From positions 62,001 to 126,000 of the forward strand of contig JAWPHD010004476.1 of the NCBI GenBank assembly GCA_037043455.1: a stretch of DNA of 64,000 nt, read 5' to 3'. The notes under the pieces are model-generated. The model made no database searches. It had not been told where the DNA came from and was given only the letters and a program-made list of their open reading frames with translations. Below, one piece after another: positions 20,985 to 32,229 of this stretch (position 1 is the stretch's first letter; every line of letters starts with the position of its first letter). Both the position numbers and the translations under genes were made by a program. The DNA is from Cyrtodaria siliqua. Lineage: Eukaryota; Mollusca; Bivalvia; Adapedonta; Hiatellidae.

Positions 20985-21110
20985 ATGACGCGCTGGCGCA
21001 GTGGCTAGCGATGAGAGTTTTAAAATGGGTAACATTGATGGTCGAGTTTACACTGTCGTGGGTTCGAAAGCCACAAGCAGTATCAGTTTTTGTATTTTGC
21101 TTCCCCAAAT
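20985..21110 (+). mobile_element. tRNA-derived SINE fragment
   Basis: A-box-like TGGCGCAGTGGCTAGCG (20992-21008) and, about 50 bases on, 'gtcgtgggttcgaaagccac' holding a B-box GGTTCGAAAGCC. The spacing is longer than in a tRNA, and the anticodon arm is not intact, so this is a tRNA-derived repeat. Confidence 0.6.
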
Positions 21111-21254
21111 TACTTATTATTAGTTAATTTGTTTAAGTGTAATTTCTTCTCGTTTGCTTATTTATTTTTATAATTGTAATTATTTTATATATAATTCCAT
21201 TTTCAATTCAACATTTGTTATAAAGACGAATTCCAAAGTCTCTTAATTTTCATC

Positions 21255-21760
21255 AGTAGCAGTAGTGTTATTACTTACTGGTCCATTGGGGTCATCAAGC
21301 CCAATCTGTGTGGCTGTTGAAGTAGAATATCGCTTAAGCCGGTGTTAGGAGCGTGCGATGTGTTGAACTTTACATTACATCTCATGAACTGATTCAATAA
21401 AACCGAGTAAGTTACTTTTAAATCTTGTTTTTGTTGTTTGCTTTCAAGGGATGCCCTTTTCAGTATTTATTGACATTCACATAGCGTTTGGTTAGTGCTG
21501 TGTGGTGGCCGTAAAAAGTTCCCCAGAATACAATTCAGTAGTGTTATTACTTACATGTCCTTTGGAATCAATAGGCACATTTCCTGTGGCATTTGAATGG
21601 CAAGTAGAATATCACTTAAGGAGGCGTGAGATGTGTTTGCACTGTACATTATCTCGCAAGAACAGACTCAATAAAACAGAGTCTGCTACTTTTATCTCTT
21701 GTTTGGGTTTGTTGCTTCCGACGGATTCCCTTTTCAATATACATTCATGTAACGTGTTTT
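21255..21760. repeat. Two tandem units of about 275 bp
   Basis: The landmark 'cagtagtgttattactta' occurs at 21262 and 21535, followed in both by 'gtagaatatc.cttaag', 'gcgtg.gatgtgtt', 'tacatta.ctc' and 'tcaataaaac.gagt'. The last motif also occurs at about 44251, where GACTC-AATAAAACC-GAGTC forms a small hairpin. Dispersed repeat, non-coding. Confidence 0.7.
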
Positions 21761-22374
21761 CTAAAGACAAACTGCTTACCAGGTTGGTTATAAAACAACT
21801 TATGTGTTGAATACAGACATATACAACTGACCATGGATGTCATTGTGGACTATAGTCATCAGCTGAAAGAAAGTCTATTTCCTGGTATCGTATGATAAAC
21901 TACATGTATGACTGTATTAAAATGATCAAATACAAAACTTTTTCTGGTAATTCTTTATTGTTTTGGAACAAAAATGAAACCAAAACACAATTAATGAAAA
22001 ACCTGCTTTATATGTTACTTCATACAAAGGCTTTATTGAGTGGGCCACGTCGTCTGATATTTAATTAAATAACACAGTTTGCTCTTGCAATGTATGTCTA
22101 ATGATTTACAGTAAGGGTTCATACTATTGGGTATTCAGATTATTACTCTTGGACATACAGAGTTGTAATATCCAACTTCCTATGAGCAAAATTAACCGAA
22201 TTGAGCTATACATTTTATTCGGAATTGGTATGAATGGGATTTTCGTGTAGGTACAAACATGTTACTACTAAAGTAAAGGAGTTACATAAGGCGTTGAGGC
22301 AAAATGTGTAACAGGACCAATTAAAAACGTGAACTGTTTCAAAGAAATAAATGGAACATTAACATAATTACTCA
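21761..22374. other. No gene seen
   Basis: AT-rich sequence without recognised features. Confidence 0.4.
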
Positions 22375-22656
22375 CATTATATGGTCCCACCTTGATTCCA
22401 TTAAGCAATGGGAAAGCTTAAATAATCAGAATTTATAATAGACATTTCAACAATAAAACATGGTTGAAAACAGTTTTTACTGACAAAATGAATTAACCTG
22501 TTTAAAAGTACGTATTAAAAATGTTTTAATTTTGCACTATACAAACTTGTTTAGCCGATATTATGGTTTTATTTCATACCCCCAGCCAACCCCGTTTTCG
22601 CTACTTGGAGTAGGGGTCGGATGGGGTATGAAAATTAATACTTGAACCACGTAATG
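22375..22656. mobile_element. MITE-A copy 3
   Basis: Ends 'cattatatggtcccacctt' and 'ttgaaccacgtaatg'. The interior contains 'gacatttcaacaataaaaca' and the family hairpin 'cagccaaccccgttttcgct'/'ggggtcggatggggtatga'. Full length, about 282 bp. Confidence 0.85.
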
Positions 22657-22968
22657 CATAGTACAATACAGTGATTTAATACTTTAAATAACCAAGCTAC
22701 AAATAGTTCTCACAGGAAGGACTTCGGCGATACACATGTTTACCAAGCATTACGTTTTGTTTACCGCCAAAATTAAAACAGCTAACACTGGCGCGTTAAC
22801 ATAGTTATAAAATATTCCCTTCTGATCTTTTATTTTATACTTTCGTAATTTCTGTTGCTGGTGTACGACTCATTTAATTTCATTTAATCAATCTAATACT
22901 CACATAATATATTTGAACAAATATAAGTCTATGCCGGAGTCACTTTACAAGGATTTCAAAGGTTTATC

Positions 22969-23256
22969 TTAAAGGGACACATAGCAATCTTGTTTCTTTA
23001 AAAACTAGTGGCGTCCCGTTAGTTTTTCTACATCAACTGCATTTGTTTAATCACTAATGTTAATTATAAGAATTGTATTAAGCCATTTGTTTTTGATATT
23101 ATTAATTTTTGAAACTTATGGTATAATAAGACGAAATAGAGAATAATTAAAATTGGAATTATTTAAAAGTAATCAGGCTAAAAGTAAAAATGATACTGGA
23201 TATATAAATCGAGACACCCATTTCAAATACTCCAAGATTGCCGTGTGTCCCTTTAA
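22969..23256. mobile_element. MITE-C copy 1
   Basis: Ends 'ttaaagggacacatagcaat' and 'attgccgtgtgtccctttaa', a terminal inverted repeat of about 24 bp. The interior holds 'cgtcccgttagtttttctac' and 'tatataaatcgagacaccc'. About 288 bp and non-coding. Immediately after it, 'tttaaagagacacgtagcaa' at 23252 looks like the left end of another copy whose right end I could not find. Confidence 0.85.
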
Positions 23257-23600
23257 AGAGACACGTAGCAATCTTACGTATTTATTACACTTGAACATTG
23301 ATACAAACATTTACTAATTAAGTATCATTTTGACTTTAAAACTTCTAACGTATATTTAAAATGATGGAATTTTCATTTTACTTTCTATATTAGTCTGCTA
23401 CTTGTATATTTTAAATACAGTATTTGTGAAATAGAATCACATACATAAACAAATAACATATTCAACTTGTGTCTTATAAACAGTGACAGCGTGCATGGAT
23501 ATATAATATATATTGATATTCAATCATTAGAATTGGTTATATTGATATTCAACAGTGTTCCAAATGCATTCACTGAGTTCGAATACCGATATGTATACAC
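23257..23600. other. No gene seen; possible truncated MITE-C
   Basis: Begins with a second MITE-C-like end ('agagacacgtagcaatctt') but no matching right end follows. AT-rich otherwise. Confidence 0.4.
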
Positions 23601-23604
23601 GCAT

Positions 23605-23778
23605 ACGAAGAAATATAAAAAGATCGGACAGGGAAAGTAGCATTCAAGGAGGACAGTCAACCACAAAACACAGAAACAAACATGCAAACAAGAAGGCAAA
23701 AATATTAAGGCAAACGACATCACAAACACAAAAGGGTTGACAATAGGGCTACCGCCTTGGAACGGTCAGTGGCGAGGT
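23605..23778 (-). mobile_element. PLE 3' fragment (aatataaaa-gatcgg type)
   Basis: 'gaagaaatataaaaagatcg', 'ggacagggaaagtagcattc', 'ggttgacaatagggctaccg', 'cttggaacggtcagtgg'. Its 3' terminus matches the 888, 37827 and 62276 copies, unlike its neighbour at 23835. Confidence 0.85.
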
Positions 23779-23834
23779 TAACCCAGTGTTTATCTCTTGT
23801 ACATATAACTGTATGTAAACACAGACTCAATACT

Positions 23835-24352
23835 CTAACAGGAAAAGTAGCTTTCAAGGACGACAGTCAAACACAAACACACATAGAAACAAAGAACAAC
23901 TTTAAAGATTATTAAAAGGTCAAATAAGACAACACAAACACAAAGGGATTCACAATCAATGGCAAACAAGGCCGCTTGGAGTTTAAAGCAGGTGCTATGT
24001 TGCACCAGACCTGACACTTTCACTACTTGCATCCCAATAAAACGGGACATTGTAAATAAAGATATCCCCGCCATGAACTATTCTCTAAGCAACAAGGCAG
24101 CATTAATAGGCAATATAAGTAAAACACAAAGACGCTCTTGTATATATAAATAAAACATAGCCCAGAAAGCCTCAAAACAGGTACTCAATGACTTGGCAGA
24201 ATCCAGAGCAACAAGCGAACAAACCATCGAGGGCATGACAAGGCAAGATTGCAGACAAACACCAAACGTCACCGTCCTTTTGGGCTTTAGCTAGACGTCA
24301 TGATAGGGTCGACAGCCTTTCCGGTCATCACACAATTAAAGAGGGAAGCATA
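23835..24352 (-). mobile_element. PLE 3' fragment with 3' end of coding-side UTR
   Basis: 'aacaggaaaagtagctttca', 'aatcaatggcaaacaaggcc', 'cccaataaaacgggacattg', 'caatgacttggcagaatcca', 'caccaaacgtcaccgtcctt' and 'aaagagggaagcatagtgg'. It reaches further towards the reverse transcriptase than most fragments and is truncated just before it. Confidence 0.85.
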
Positions 24353-25947
24353 GTGGCTTTACTAATAGACTCATATATGCAATTTAGAAAGTGATGCCAT
24401 TCTGTGAATAGCGAAATAAGGTAGTTATTAGAGATACGAAATAGAATCGTATCAAATATCCATAAGAAGTCATATTTGTAAACGTATTGTTCATCTCTAT
24501 CTTGTAACTGTATGACGTTGATAATTGAATACCAGATAATATTTCATCGCGAAGTTGTTGACGAATGCGAAGCATGAGACCAAACATGAGAGTGGAATCA
24601 CTTCGTGGACACACTGTGAATATTAAACCTGGCAGTAAAAAATAAAGGACAACTCTGCAAAACGACAACTCAGCAAAAGGACATGTTTTCAAAAGGACAT
24701 AGCTGCAATAGAAAAACGCTGCAATTTAATAAATGTATTGGATATCGATTAAATATAACCGCTCTTTTATATATTACACCCACAAACTGTGCCCATTCGT
24801 GCGTTATTCAAGGCAGATGACTGTCCTAGACATGGCATGCACATGTGTTATTATACAGGTAGTTAAAATAAAGGAATAGTGTTCAACAATATGTAAACGC
24901 AATGGTGTATGGTAATACATATTTTAAACAACGACATGTTTATACATTGTTTTCGCAACCTGTGACAGACAAAATGGCACATGAAGTATGTTTTTGTCGA
25001 GTGTTGTGACCTAGCTGACCGCATTTAAACTAATATTCTGTGTCATCAACTGTGCAGTCTTCACTCTCCTAACTTAAAGGCGTATTGCACAGGCCACGTG
25101 ATTTTAGGTACGTCATTTAGTGCTTTTAGTGCATTGTTGTGTAGGGCTGATCTACCAATTTTCGTTACATTTACCAGAAAGTTTCCAAGTGGTAAATATT
25201 TTAGTGGCACAATTTCAATATTCCTCTGTTCATTTTGGAAAAGCAAGAATGAAAAAACAGTAATATGCTTTGCGTTTTTGAATGTATTTCCATTAGACTG
25301 TCCAGAACCGTATGCAATCGAAGTATGGAAATGTACAGGCCAACTTCCTGAAGAGTGTTGATGGATTGACTGGTCTGTGTATGACTCGTCCTCAACTCAC
25401 ACTTATATAAAAAAAGCCACCAATGGCTTGTTGAGAGATTACATTTAGGCTAAGAACTGTCAATATGTGTCAAATATTCACTTTGAAGTAGAGTTTGGTT
25501 TTATGATATGGGATATGCCTGATTTTATTATGTGCAGAAAACAACAACTTTATTTAATTTTCTTTAGAAACTAATACACAATTAATCAGTGCTTTTATTA
25601 TTTGTATTCATTAATATTTTAATGACATATGTTACAAAAAAACGGGCTACCATTATGAGAATGTATTTCTCTTGTGAGATATATACAGATAAGCTATTAC
25701 CACGCGGTCCGAGTATTAACTTTCATATGCGTTATAACATCCGGCTTTCCCATCGCTTATTGCAATTTAGAGCAGTAAAGTTACAAGATGTCTCATTCCT
25801 GGAAATGTTTATAGATCACTAGTAGGACTGTATTATAATAAACCCCTTAACATCTATACCTCAGGTGTTTCGACGTATCAAGTTATACCTCTAAATTGAA
25901 TTAAGAAAACACCTCTTCCGCTCTAAAAGATATTAAAATGACAATAG
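24353..25947. other. No gene supported
   Basis: Several short open frames, none recognised. 24530-24575 ('aatatttcatcgcgaag') echoes the hairpin-element arms. 25078-25250 starts 'ttaaaggcgtattgcacagg', which has the look of a transposon end, but no inverted partner was found. Confidence 0.35.
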
Positions 25948-26598
25948 TGTAACACGATTGACCAAGTGGAGACAACTCACCAAGGGAGAATCAAGACTAA
26001 AAAACATTACAAATTTATTTACAACAAGATGGAATATATATACAAATGAATACAAATGACAAAGTAGAAATATCAAAGTTTTAAATCATGTTTAAAAGGA
26101 TGTTCACTGCATTAGATTAAACTGTTCGGTTTTAATCAGACTGAATATCTGATATCTGTATTTATGATATATCTATACTATATCACACGCTATCTTATCT
26201 CTCAAAGCTCTATCTAGCCGAGTCCTTTCGGTACAGTTCCCGGCACTAACACTTCACTCCCGCGTTATCTGCAATCCCGTCCTTAGCGGTTGCTATTCGT
26301 CCCGGTATACTTCCGGTGACGTAATCCACACGCGCGCCCACTCGCACGATCCTCTCCGGCGATGGCCCAAGTCCCGGTATTACACATCCGGTGACGTTAT
26401 CTGCGTAACCAGGCCCTCTTGCCTAGCGCCTCCGTGGCTACCGTCTGGTCTGTCGCCCAAATGGCGAATGATGTCATTCCCGCGTCCTATGATTGCGTTC
26501 CCAACCGACGACCTCGTAGACCACTGTTCCGACGATACGCTCTACATGCTCTACGCTCCTAGCGTATGCGTACGCTCCTAGCGTATATGGCTACAACA
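25948..26598 (-). mobile_element. Candidate solitary or terminal LTR
   Basis: Read on the minus strand it starts TGTTGTAGCC and ends GTGTTACA, i.e. TGT...ACA ends as in LTRs. The upstream part is strikingly GC- and CpG-rich (26210-26580) and holds two 'ccggtgacgt(a/t)a' CRE-like sites and 'caccggaagta', an ETS-type site (plus-strand complement at 26310). A TATA-like run (about 26150-26180) and an AATAAA signal ('gtaaataaatttg', about 26010) follow in LTR order. No 5-bp target duplication was seen and no second copy exists in the window. The alternative is a CpG-rich host promoter. Confidence 0.4.
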
Positions 26599-27261
26599 TA
26601 TATACCCAGTCTTACAATGTTATCACAACATGTATTTTATAATAGCGCTAAGGTATCACCATACCTAATACTGATTATTCAGAATGAATAAACCCGAATT
26701 ATAAACCTTCTTCGAATATACATTATGCTAAACTTTAACAAAACGTGTGAAACAATTACAGATGTAATTTATCGACAATGAAATCTCACATTCCTAAATG
26801 TAACGCAAAACTTACAACATAATAATTCAATCATAGACTGAATGAATAATTGGTTTTACACCCCATTAACACATTAGGCTATACTGGTACAGCGACCTCA
26901 GAGTGATTGAATAATAATGACAATATGGAAACCAATCTCAGAGAGATTTATACTTCATAATAACCAATAACCGTTTATGCAATAACGTAATGACAGTTAG
27001 ACTCCTCCGTAGAAAAGTACCTACAATCTGAATCGCGTATTCCATTTACTATCTACAGAACAACTGGCATTATCAATAATGTAAATATATGCCCCGATAA
27101 TCTTATCAGACCATACTTGCTAAAATATTCTGACGTTTGAAAACGTACACGAATTAAAGACAATATCCTGCTAACTATCTACGGCTTTTACCGGCAGTTA
27201 TTTACTTCAGAACAACAATTTAAATATGACAATAATTTACAACAAATCAAATAGATTTGAC
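26599..27261. other. No gene seen
   Basis: AT-rich sequence between the candidate LTR and a cysteine-rich frame; no retroelement protein was recognised in it. Confidence 0.4.
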
Positions 27262-27420
27262 TTACCCGTTGTCGTAATAATTTTTGCCACCGACTATTCT
27301 GGATAATAGCTTGCGATCATGTGACAAGTTCTTACGATTTCGACACCCATATATACAGTCTCTACACGGATACCTGTTGAAACACGCCATCCATGCAAAT
27401 GTCGTGTTACTCGGACTGCT
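27262..27420 (-). CDS. Unrecognised Cys-rich frame, possible exon
   Basis: Minus-strand open frame whose distal part reads MACFNRYPCRDCIYGCRNRK and then ends in RIVGGKNYYDNG. The cysteines are spaced C-x5-C-x2-C-x3-C. The frame runs into a very good donor (CGG followed by GTAAGT, about 27262-27271), so it could be an exon end. The open frame extends upstream to about 27489 but without an ATG before the one at about 27391. No family recognised. It could belong to a retroelement whose LTR is at 25948-26598. Confidence 0.25.
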   Translation of the reverse strand, partial: SSPSNTTFAWMACFNRYPCRDCIYGCRNRKNLSHDRKLLSRIVGGKNYYDNG

Positions 27421-27489
27421 CGGACTGCACGTAGTGTCGTAATAAGAATTATATACATTTATTAGGCCCGTACTGGCAAATACTGGCAA

Positions 27490-27944
27490 ATTTAAATGAT
27501 AAAGGTTGTAAAATCATAACTTTCTTAATAGTTGATGGATTTTGATGAAATAAACGCCAAATCAACTTATTCTTTATCAATAGAATGAATCTAGTAAAAT
27601 ATCATTTATTAGATATAGGCATCGATTAAAAGTGATGCGCCTGACAAAAATCTATCAAAATTCCTATTCAAAATCAGCAAAAATGAGGCCCCGACAAACA
27701 CAGTTAAAACTCTAAGTAAATATGCACTCATTTTGTTACAAATAGTATCCCAAATGTGACATTAACTTGCACATAAAAGCCAGACTATGCATGCTAGCGT
27801 ACCATTTACTATCACAGCGGCACAATAATGAGTACCGCGCGATTGTGGACTAATCTTATCTTTTGATTTAACGATTATTTTACAGTGAATAGGTAAGGCA
27901 ATTGGAGATATAATGGATATTTAAATGAAAATCTTGTCTCATTA
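27490..27944. other. No gene seen
   Basis: AT-rich unique-looking sequence without a feature. Confidence 0.4.
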
Positions 27945-27946
27945 TA

Positions 27947-28427
27947 TACTGAAAGGAAAATGAAACGCATAATCACACAATTGCCTATACTACACTATTA
28001 TATACACCTAATTTTATGTAATATTCCAGATATATCTCAAAGGGGTTTGTACTAAAAGGGGATACAAGTAATTACAGAAAGGACAACTATGTCATGTAGT
28101 AGACCTTCTAATCAGAGTATACTTTGTTACACGAAATTCATACATGTTGAAGTTCCGTTTGAACAAGTCAAGTCATTTCAGTATTGTGTTTAAAGTTGAG
28201 ATTACAACGTTTAAAGCTAAGTTTGCTCACCTGCTTGAGCCAAATGCGCATTATTTCGATAATGAAACTTTAAAGGGGTAACCATTGGTGTGTTCGGTGT
28301 TGTTTAAACCTTCTTTACGAATGGACAGGCCTACTGTCGCCCTGTACCGTTCGATTATCAGTAGCATATTAAACACACAATATATATATCGGACATACCC
28401 ATTATGCGTTTCTTTTTCCTTTCAGTA
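27947..28427 (+). mobile_element. MITE-B copy, full length
   Basis: Terminal inverted repeat 'tactgaaaggaaaatgaaac' and 'gtttctttttcctttcagta' extending to 'gcataat', flanked on each side by TA, as for Tc1/mariner-type insertions. Internal landmarks: 'ggggtaaccattggtgtgtt', 'acaggcctactgtcgccctg', 'gcttgagccaaatgcg'. 481 bp, non-coding. Confidence 0.9.
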
Positions 28428-29535
28428 TATAATCCGAAATGTTTCGTTAACTTCTCACAGCGAGCATTGCCAGACAATGTTCATGTACGCGTATAGGCGT
28501 AAAATGTAATCCAAATGAATACCAGTATATTGTAGATTAATTCCGAGAGAGTGAGGTTATACCCTTAAAGCACTACTCCGAAAGAAGTTAAATGGCATCT
28601 GTTTTGAGATCATGTATTATTACTGACAATAATTTAGTTAACGATACAAGACCAGCTCATAGTTGCACGTTGCAGTACGTAATTGGAAATAGGGGGAAGT
28701 CACTATGCTTTCTTTTAAACCAAACTTTGATGGTGATGGTATGCTTCATTACATCTGGAGCTTTTTTATCTCTGTTATTGAGACGGATTAAGGGCTTGAT
28801 GACTAATTACAAATCCGCATTTTCCTTTACATAATCAATTTTAAATCAGTTTGGTTTATCTGTAAAATGTTGTCTACAACACATTTGATCATAATATAGA
28901 TAAATGATTTCTTTTTTGTAAAGGTAAATTACGAAGTATTTAATATAAAAATAAATAACTTTCAACAACAAATTTTAACCGAGTCTCACTTTAAATGGTT
29001 GAGCGATTGTATCAGCATGTAAGCAGTAAATGTATGCTCTTGTAAATGGCCGTGTAGCGTTGGAAAACATGTCCTTAAACATAAAATATACAATTTAAAG
29101 ACATGAACTGTCAGTTACAACTTACAATGTGTGGATAAATTATCCTTTTACTGACAACGTTACACCTTTGTCAAGCTTAGGTATACACATTCAAATAACA
29201 CGTTTTATTTCCAGTGATGAAGAATATACACTTAACATTTCAAACGACATTTTATTAAGTGAAACCTTGCTTTGTGTCTTACATTATACCTTTGTGTAAT
29301 ATAATATATAGCAATGTTAAACTTACCAACTGTGATAGTAGATGTATATTGTATGTGCAATGATGAATTATGAGCCACGTTTTCTGATCCATCAACGTGT
29401 CAAATGATTTTTTGAGCAAGAATTTAAAACACTGTCTCACATAGAGGTAATGCAATACAGCACAAATCAAATAATTTAAACAAGTCAAATATAATACGCA
29501 GCGATAGTTTATAACAGTGAGTATCAAACGAATAT
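28428..29535. other. No gene seen
   Basis: Short random frames only; nothing recognised. Confidence 0.4.
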
Positions 29536-29745
29536 AGAGCGCTGTGGTCTAGTGGTAGAGCGTTGGACCCATGATCCAAATGTCGTGGGTTCGATCCACG
29601 CCATTGCCATATGCGTTGTGTCCCTGAGCAAGACACTTTATCTGCATTTGGTTAGTACTGGTTCTCTTCAGGAAGACATCGAGAGTGATTCAAATAGGTT
29701 CCATAGAGCTTTCTTTACAATCGATATAAAATAAATAATTTTAAA
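29536..29745 (+). mobile_element. tRNA-derived SINE
   Basis: The head resembles a tRNA with anticodon CAT: A-box TGGTCTAGTGGTAGAGCG, anticodon stem 'ttgga'/'tccaa', T-arm 'cgtgggttcgatccacg'. The acceptor stem does not pair and the base before the anticodon is C instead of U, so it is not a working tRNA. The body 'tgtgtccctgagcaagacac' recurs in related form at 57995 and 59060 and is the kind of central domain found in V-SINE/MetaSINE-type elements; I cannot tell which. It ends in 'aaaataaataattttaaaat'. Confidence 0.8.
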
Positions 29746-30736
29746 ATAAATGAATGTAGAAACATTGAAATTTAAATCGTACTCTGAAACAGATGATACA
29801 TATAAAGTGTTCTATGGCATCGTTACATTAGATGACAACAAATCCATATAACTATCGGGGTTGATATCCTTTATCATTTAATCTCCACTTAACCGTTACA
29901 CCATGAAGCCTTATGTATCAATACCAATAAGTATAAAAGTCGAACAAGAAATGCAGTTTCAGTTTGCAACCGTGGTTTATATTTGGTTGTGTCAAAGTAA
30001 GATTAGGAGCACACAGTAAATATACATTCGACATAATCATACGGATGTATACAAAACAGCGTGCGACACAATAGATCTAAGCAAACATTGACCTACGACT
30101 TCTGGAGTAAAACATAAACATATCATACCGGTAATCGTCTGTTTCACATGTTGTTAGTTGAAAGACAATTACTGTGTAACTGCTTTTGACAAGTGTACTA
30201 CTACAATTATTTTCCCTGTCAGTAATTCGAGTGAAGCAATGACCGCCTGTGCACGGTCATACGTGCTTAACAATGCAAAACGAAATCGTTGTTTTAGCCT
30301 AAATTTAGATTGGACCTTAATCGGGAAATGCTTGACGGCCTCGTGAAAAGTACTTGGCGTTTCGAAAAATATGATCGGCATAGTGCGCCATAGGATTGTC
30401 CATTCTACCTAGTGTGAAAAAGATGTAATAACTTGTATTGTACGACTTCATATACATTATGTGTCATTAATACCGGATAGAAATGCAAGCACTTGCTACA
30501 GTTGTTTGAATAAGTCAGGAAGTCACCACTGGGACTCTTGTTTGGGAGGTACACCTTGTCAGATGTTCAACACAACACAAGTGTATTAAGGTAGAAATAC
30601 ATCTTATTATATCCCGTGTATTTCGTTAAACCATGCACTAAATGTACGGCGTTAAATTTAACTGGGCTTATACAGCAGCATCTAAAATAGAAGTCAAGCA
30701 CTATTAGAACATGAACACTAAGGCCAAGAAAAAAAA
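29746..30736. other. No gene seen; short PLE scrap
   Basis: 29940-29985 ('aagtataaaagtcgaacaag') looks like the extreme 3' end of a PLE on the minus strand. The rest is featureless. Confidence 0.4.
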
Positions 30737-31153
30737 TAGTCGTGTTTCAGATTTGTTCCTGCTCCAAAAACGTAGGGTAGGTATTTCGATATTTTTTTTT
30801 CTACACGGAGGTAGAAATTACAACCAGAAAACATAATTCTAATTCTGATTTTGACGGCCTCAAGGATGTATCTATTAATATACATAATTTAAAATTGCTC
30901 CAAAATGGACTTTGAACTCATCACATGAAGATGTTTTGCTAGAAAAATACATACAGAGCCGGTGACAGTAATATTGCAGTCTTTATGATGAACCTCACCT
31001 GTAATATCGGTAACCAATTTGTCGGTAGCAATATCGTCATCATCGCGGCATAAGAGATCGCGATTTTTTCTCTCGTTTTCTTTTTTTTTTCTTTTTTTTT
31101 GAAACAGGGTCGGGGCAAAATATAGGGTCGGTCGGGAACCTGAAACACGACTA
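30737..31153. mobile_element. MITE-F
   Basis: Terminal inverted repeat 'tagtcgtgtttcagattt' at the left and 'ggaacctgaaacacgacta' at the right, 417 bp apart. Near the right end 'gggtcggggcaaaatatag' and near the left 'cgtagggtaggtatttcg' are sub-terminal partners. Runs of T occur inside. Only one copy in the window. Confidence 0.75.
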
Positions 31154-31392
31154 GGCAATACGAATATCGTGTTATATTTATAAACTGAATGCGTACTTCC
31201 GTCTAGGAAACCGTAAAGACAAAACACAAAGCATTACATTGTTTATAATAAGATAACATTCCCTTACAGTTTACCGAAAACTACATTTTCTATCTTATCT
31301 TTATGGGTAAATATAAGTATCACGCACGCATAAACATCCGGTATGCAGGCAATTAGTAGCTGGCGGCGTCAACGCAAAGCATGGCTCGGTAT

Positions 31393-31439
31393 GTGTTTTA
31401 ATCGGAACCTCGGCAGTGCCTCGGTTCCGATAAAAACAC
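31393..31439. repeat. Near-perfect 24-bp hairpin
   Basis: 'gtgttttaatcggaacctcg' meets 'cggttccgataaaaacac' almost without a loop. An outer pair 'catccggtat' (31337) and 'taccggatac' (31470) suggests the hairpin is the core of a ~145-bp inverted-repeat element. Placed in the open, with no gene adjacent, so a terminator role is not supported. Confidence 0.7.
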
Positions 31440-31676
31440 TTACAACTCGGGTTGGAATTCCCTATCTTTACCGGATACCTATGAACGATTCTTATAATGC
31501 GTACAATGATGCAAACTGCTTAATTTATATTTACATACAAGAACTGCTTTATTAGCAAGTGTCGCGATCTCAAGGAATAAACACGCTACGTGCCTGTGAT
31601 GCCTTTCATGATATTCATGCCGTAAACACAACATGAGCATAATTAAAATCTTCCAACAAAAATAACTAACTGTCGG

Positions 31677-32130
31677 GATCGATTATATGTAAATCCTTTA
31701 AGACAGGGTAAGCTTGTTATTTTTTTCAGAATCCAGCGGATGCCAATGAATTCAAAAAGCATTAAAAACGCCTACGATTGAAAACGATTTCCTTATATTA
31801 ATCAGTTGAATTGGATTTTATTGTCGCACCAACAGCCTATGTCATATGAAGAATTGTCCAACTTTCTTTGGTGGGGGAAGACCCCGTGTGCACCTCTAGG
31901 TAATTGTCGTGAAAGGGCGTGCACCTGGGTAGGACCACCGACGTTCCGCAAGCCAATGAGGGCCCTGATACTAGAACCCAACTATTCAACAATTATATGT
32001 GTATTACATTTAACGTTAGTTTGTGAACGATGCTAACCGAAATATAAACGATCTAGGCGGATAACGTCACGATTAGTTATGCTTGTGTTCGCAGGTAGTT
32101 ATTGATATTATTTTACCTCACGTTTACACT
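31677..32130. repeat. Foldback element, split by a SINE; partner of 47879-48190
   Basis: The left hairpin is 'gatcgattatatgtaaatcc' with 'cgattgaaaacgatttcc' and 'ttatattaatcag'. After a SINE fragment (31824-31985) come 'atgtgtattacatttaac', 'taaccgaaatata', 'ggcggataacgtcac' and 'ggtagttattgatatt', collinear with 48025-48185. Confidence 0.6.
31824..31985 (-). mobile_element. Truncated SINE of family S1
   Basis: 'tcgcaccaacagcctatgtc', 'tttggtgggggaagaccccg', 'ggcgtgcacctgggtaggac' and 'caccgacgttccgcaagcca' match 8450-8585. The tRNA-like head seen at 8628-8705 is missing, the sequence stopping soon after 'gcaagcca'. Confidence 0.8.
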
Positions 32131-32229
32131 CTTGTATGAATTGCCCATACCCTTAGCGTGAAGCAATTTTTATTATTACCTAACTCTATATATAAATAGT
32201 TATTAGCCATTTCTGACTATTTCCCGTTA

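Noticed and set aside
25078..25361. Transposon end 'ttaaaggcgtattgcacagg'
   Set aside because: No matching inverted end and no second copy in the window could be found, so it was not listed as an element.
27262..27300. RIVGG as a trypsin-like activation site
   Set aside because: Only this short string matches; a stop follows within seven residues unless spliced, and no protease domain exons (His, Asp, Ser motifs) were found nearby.
29540..29612. tRNA gene with anticodon CAT
   Set aside because: The acceptor stem does not pair, the base preceding the anticodon is C, and a SINE body follows directly.
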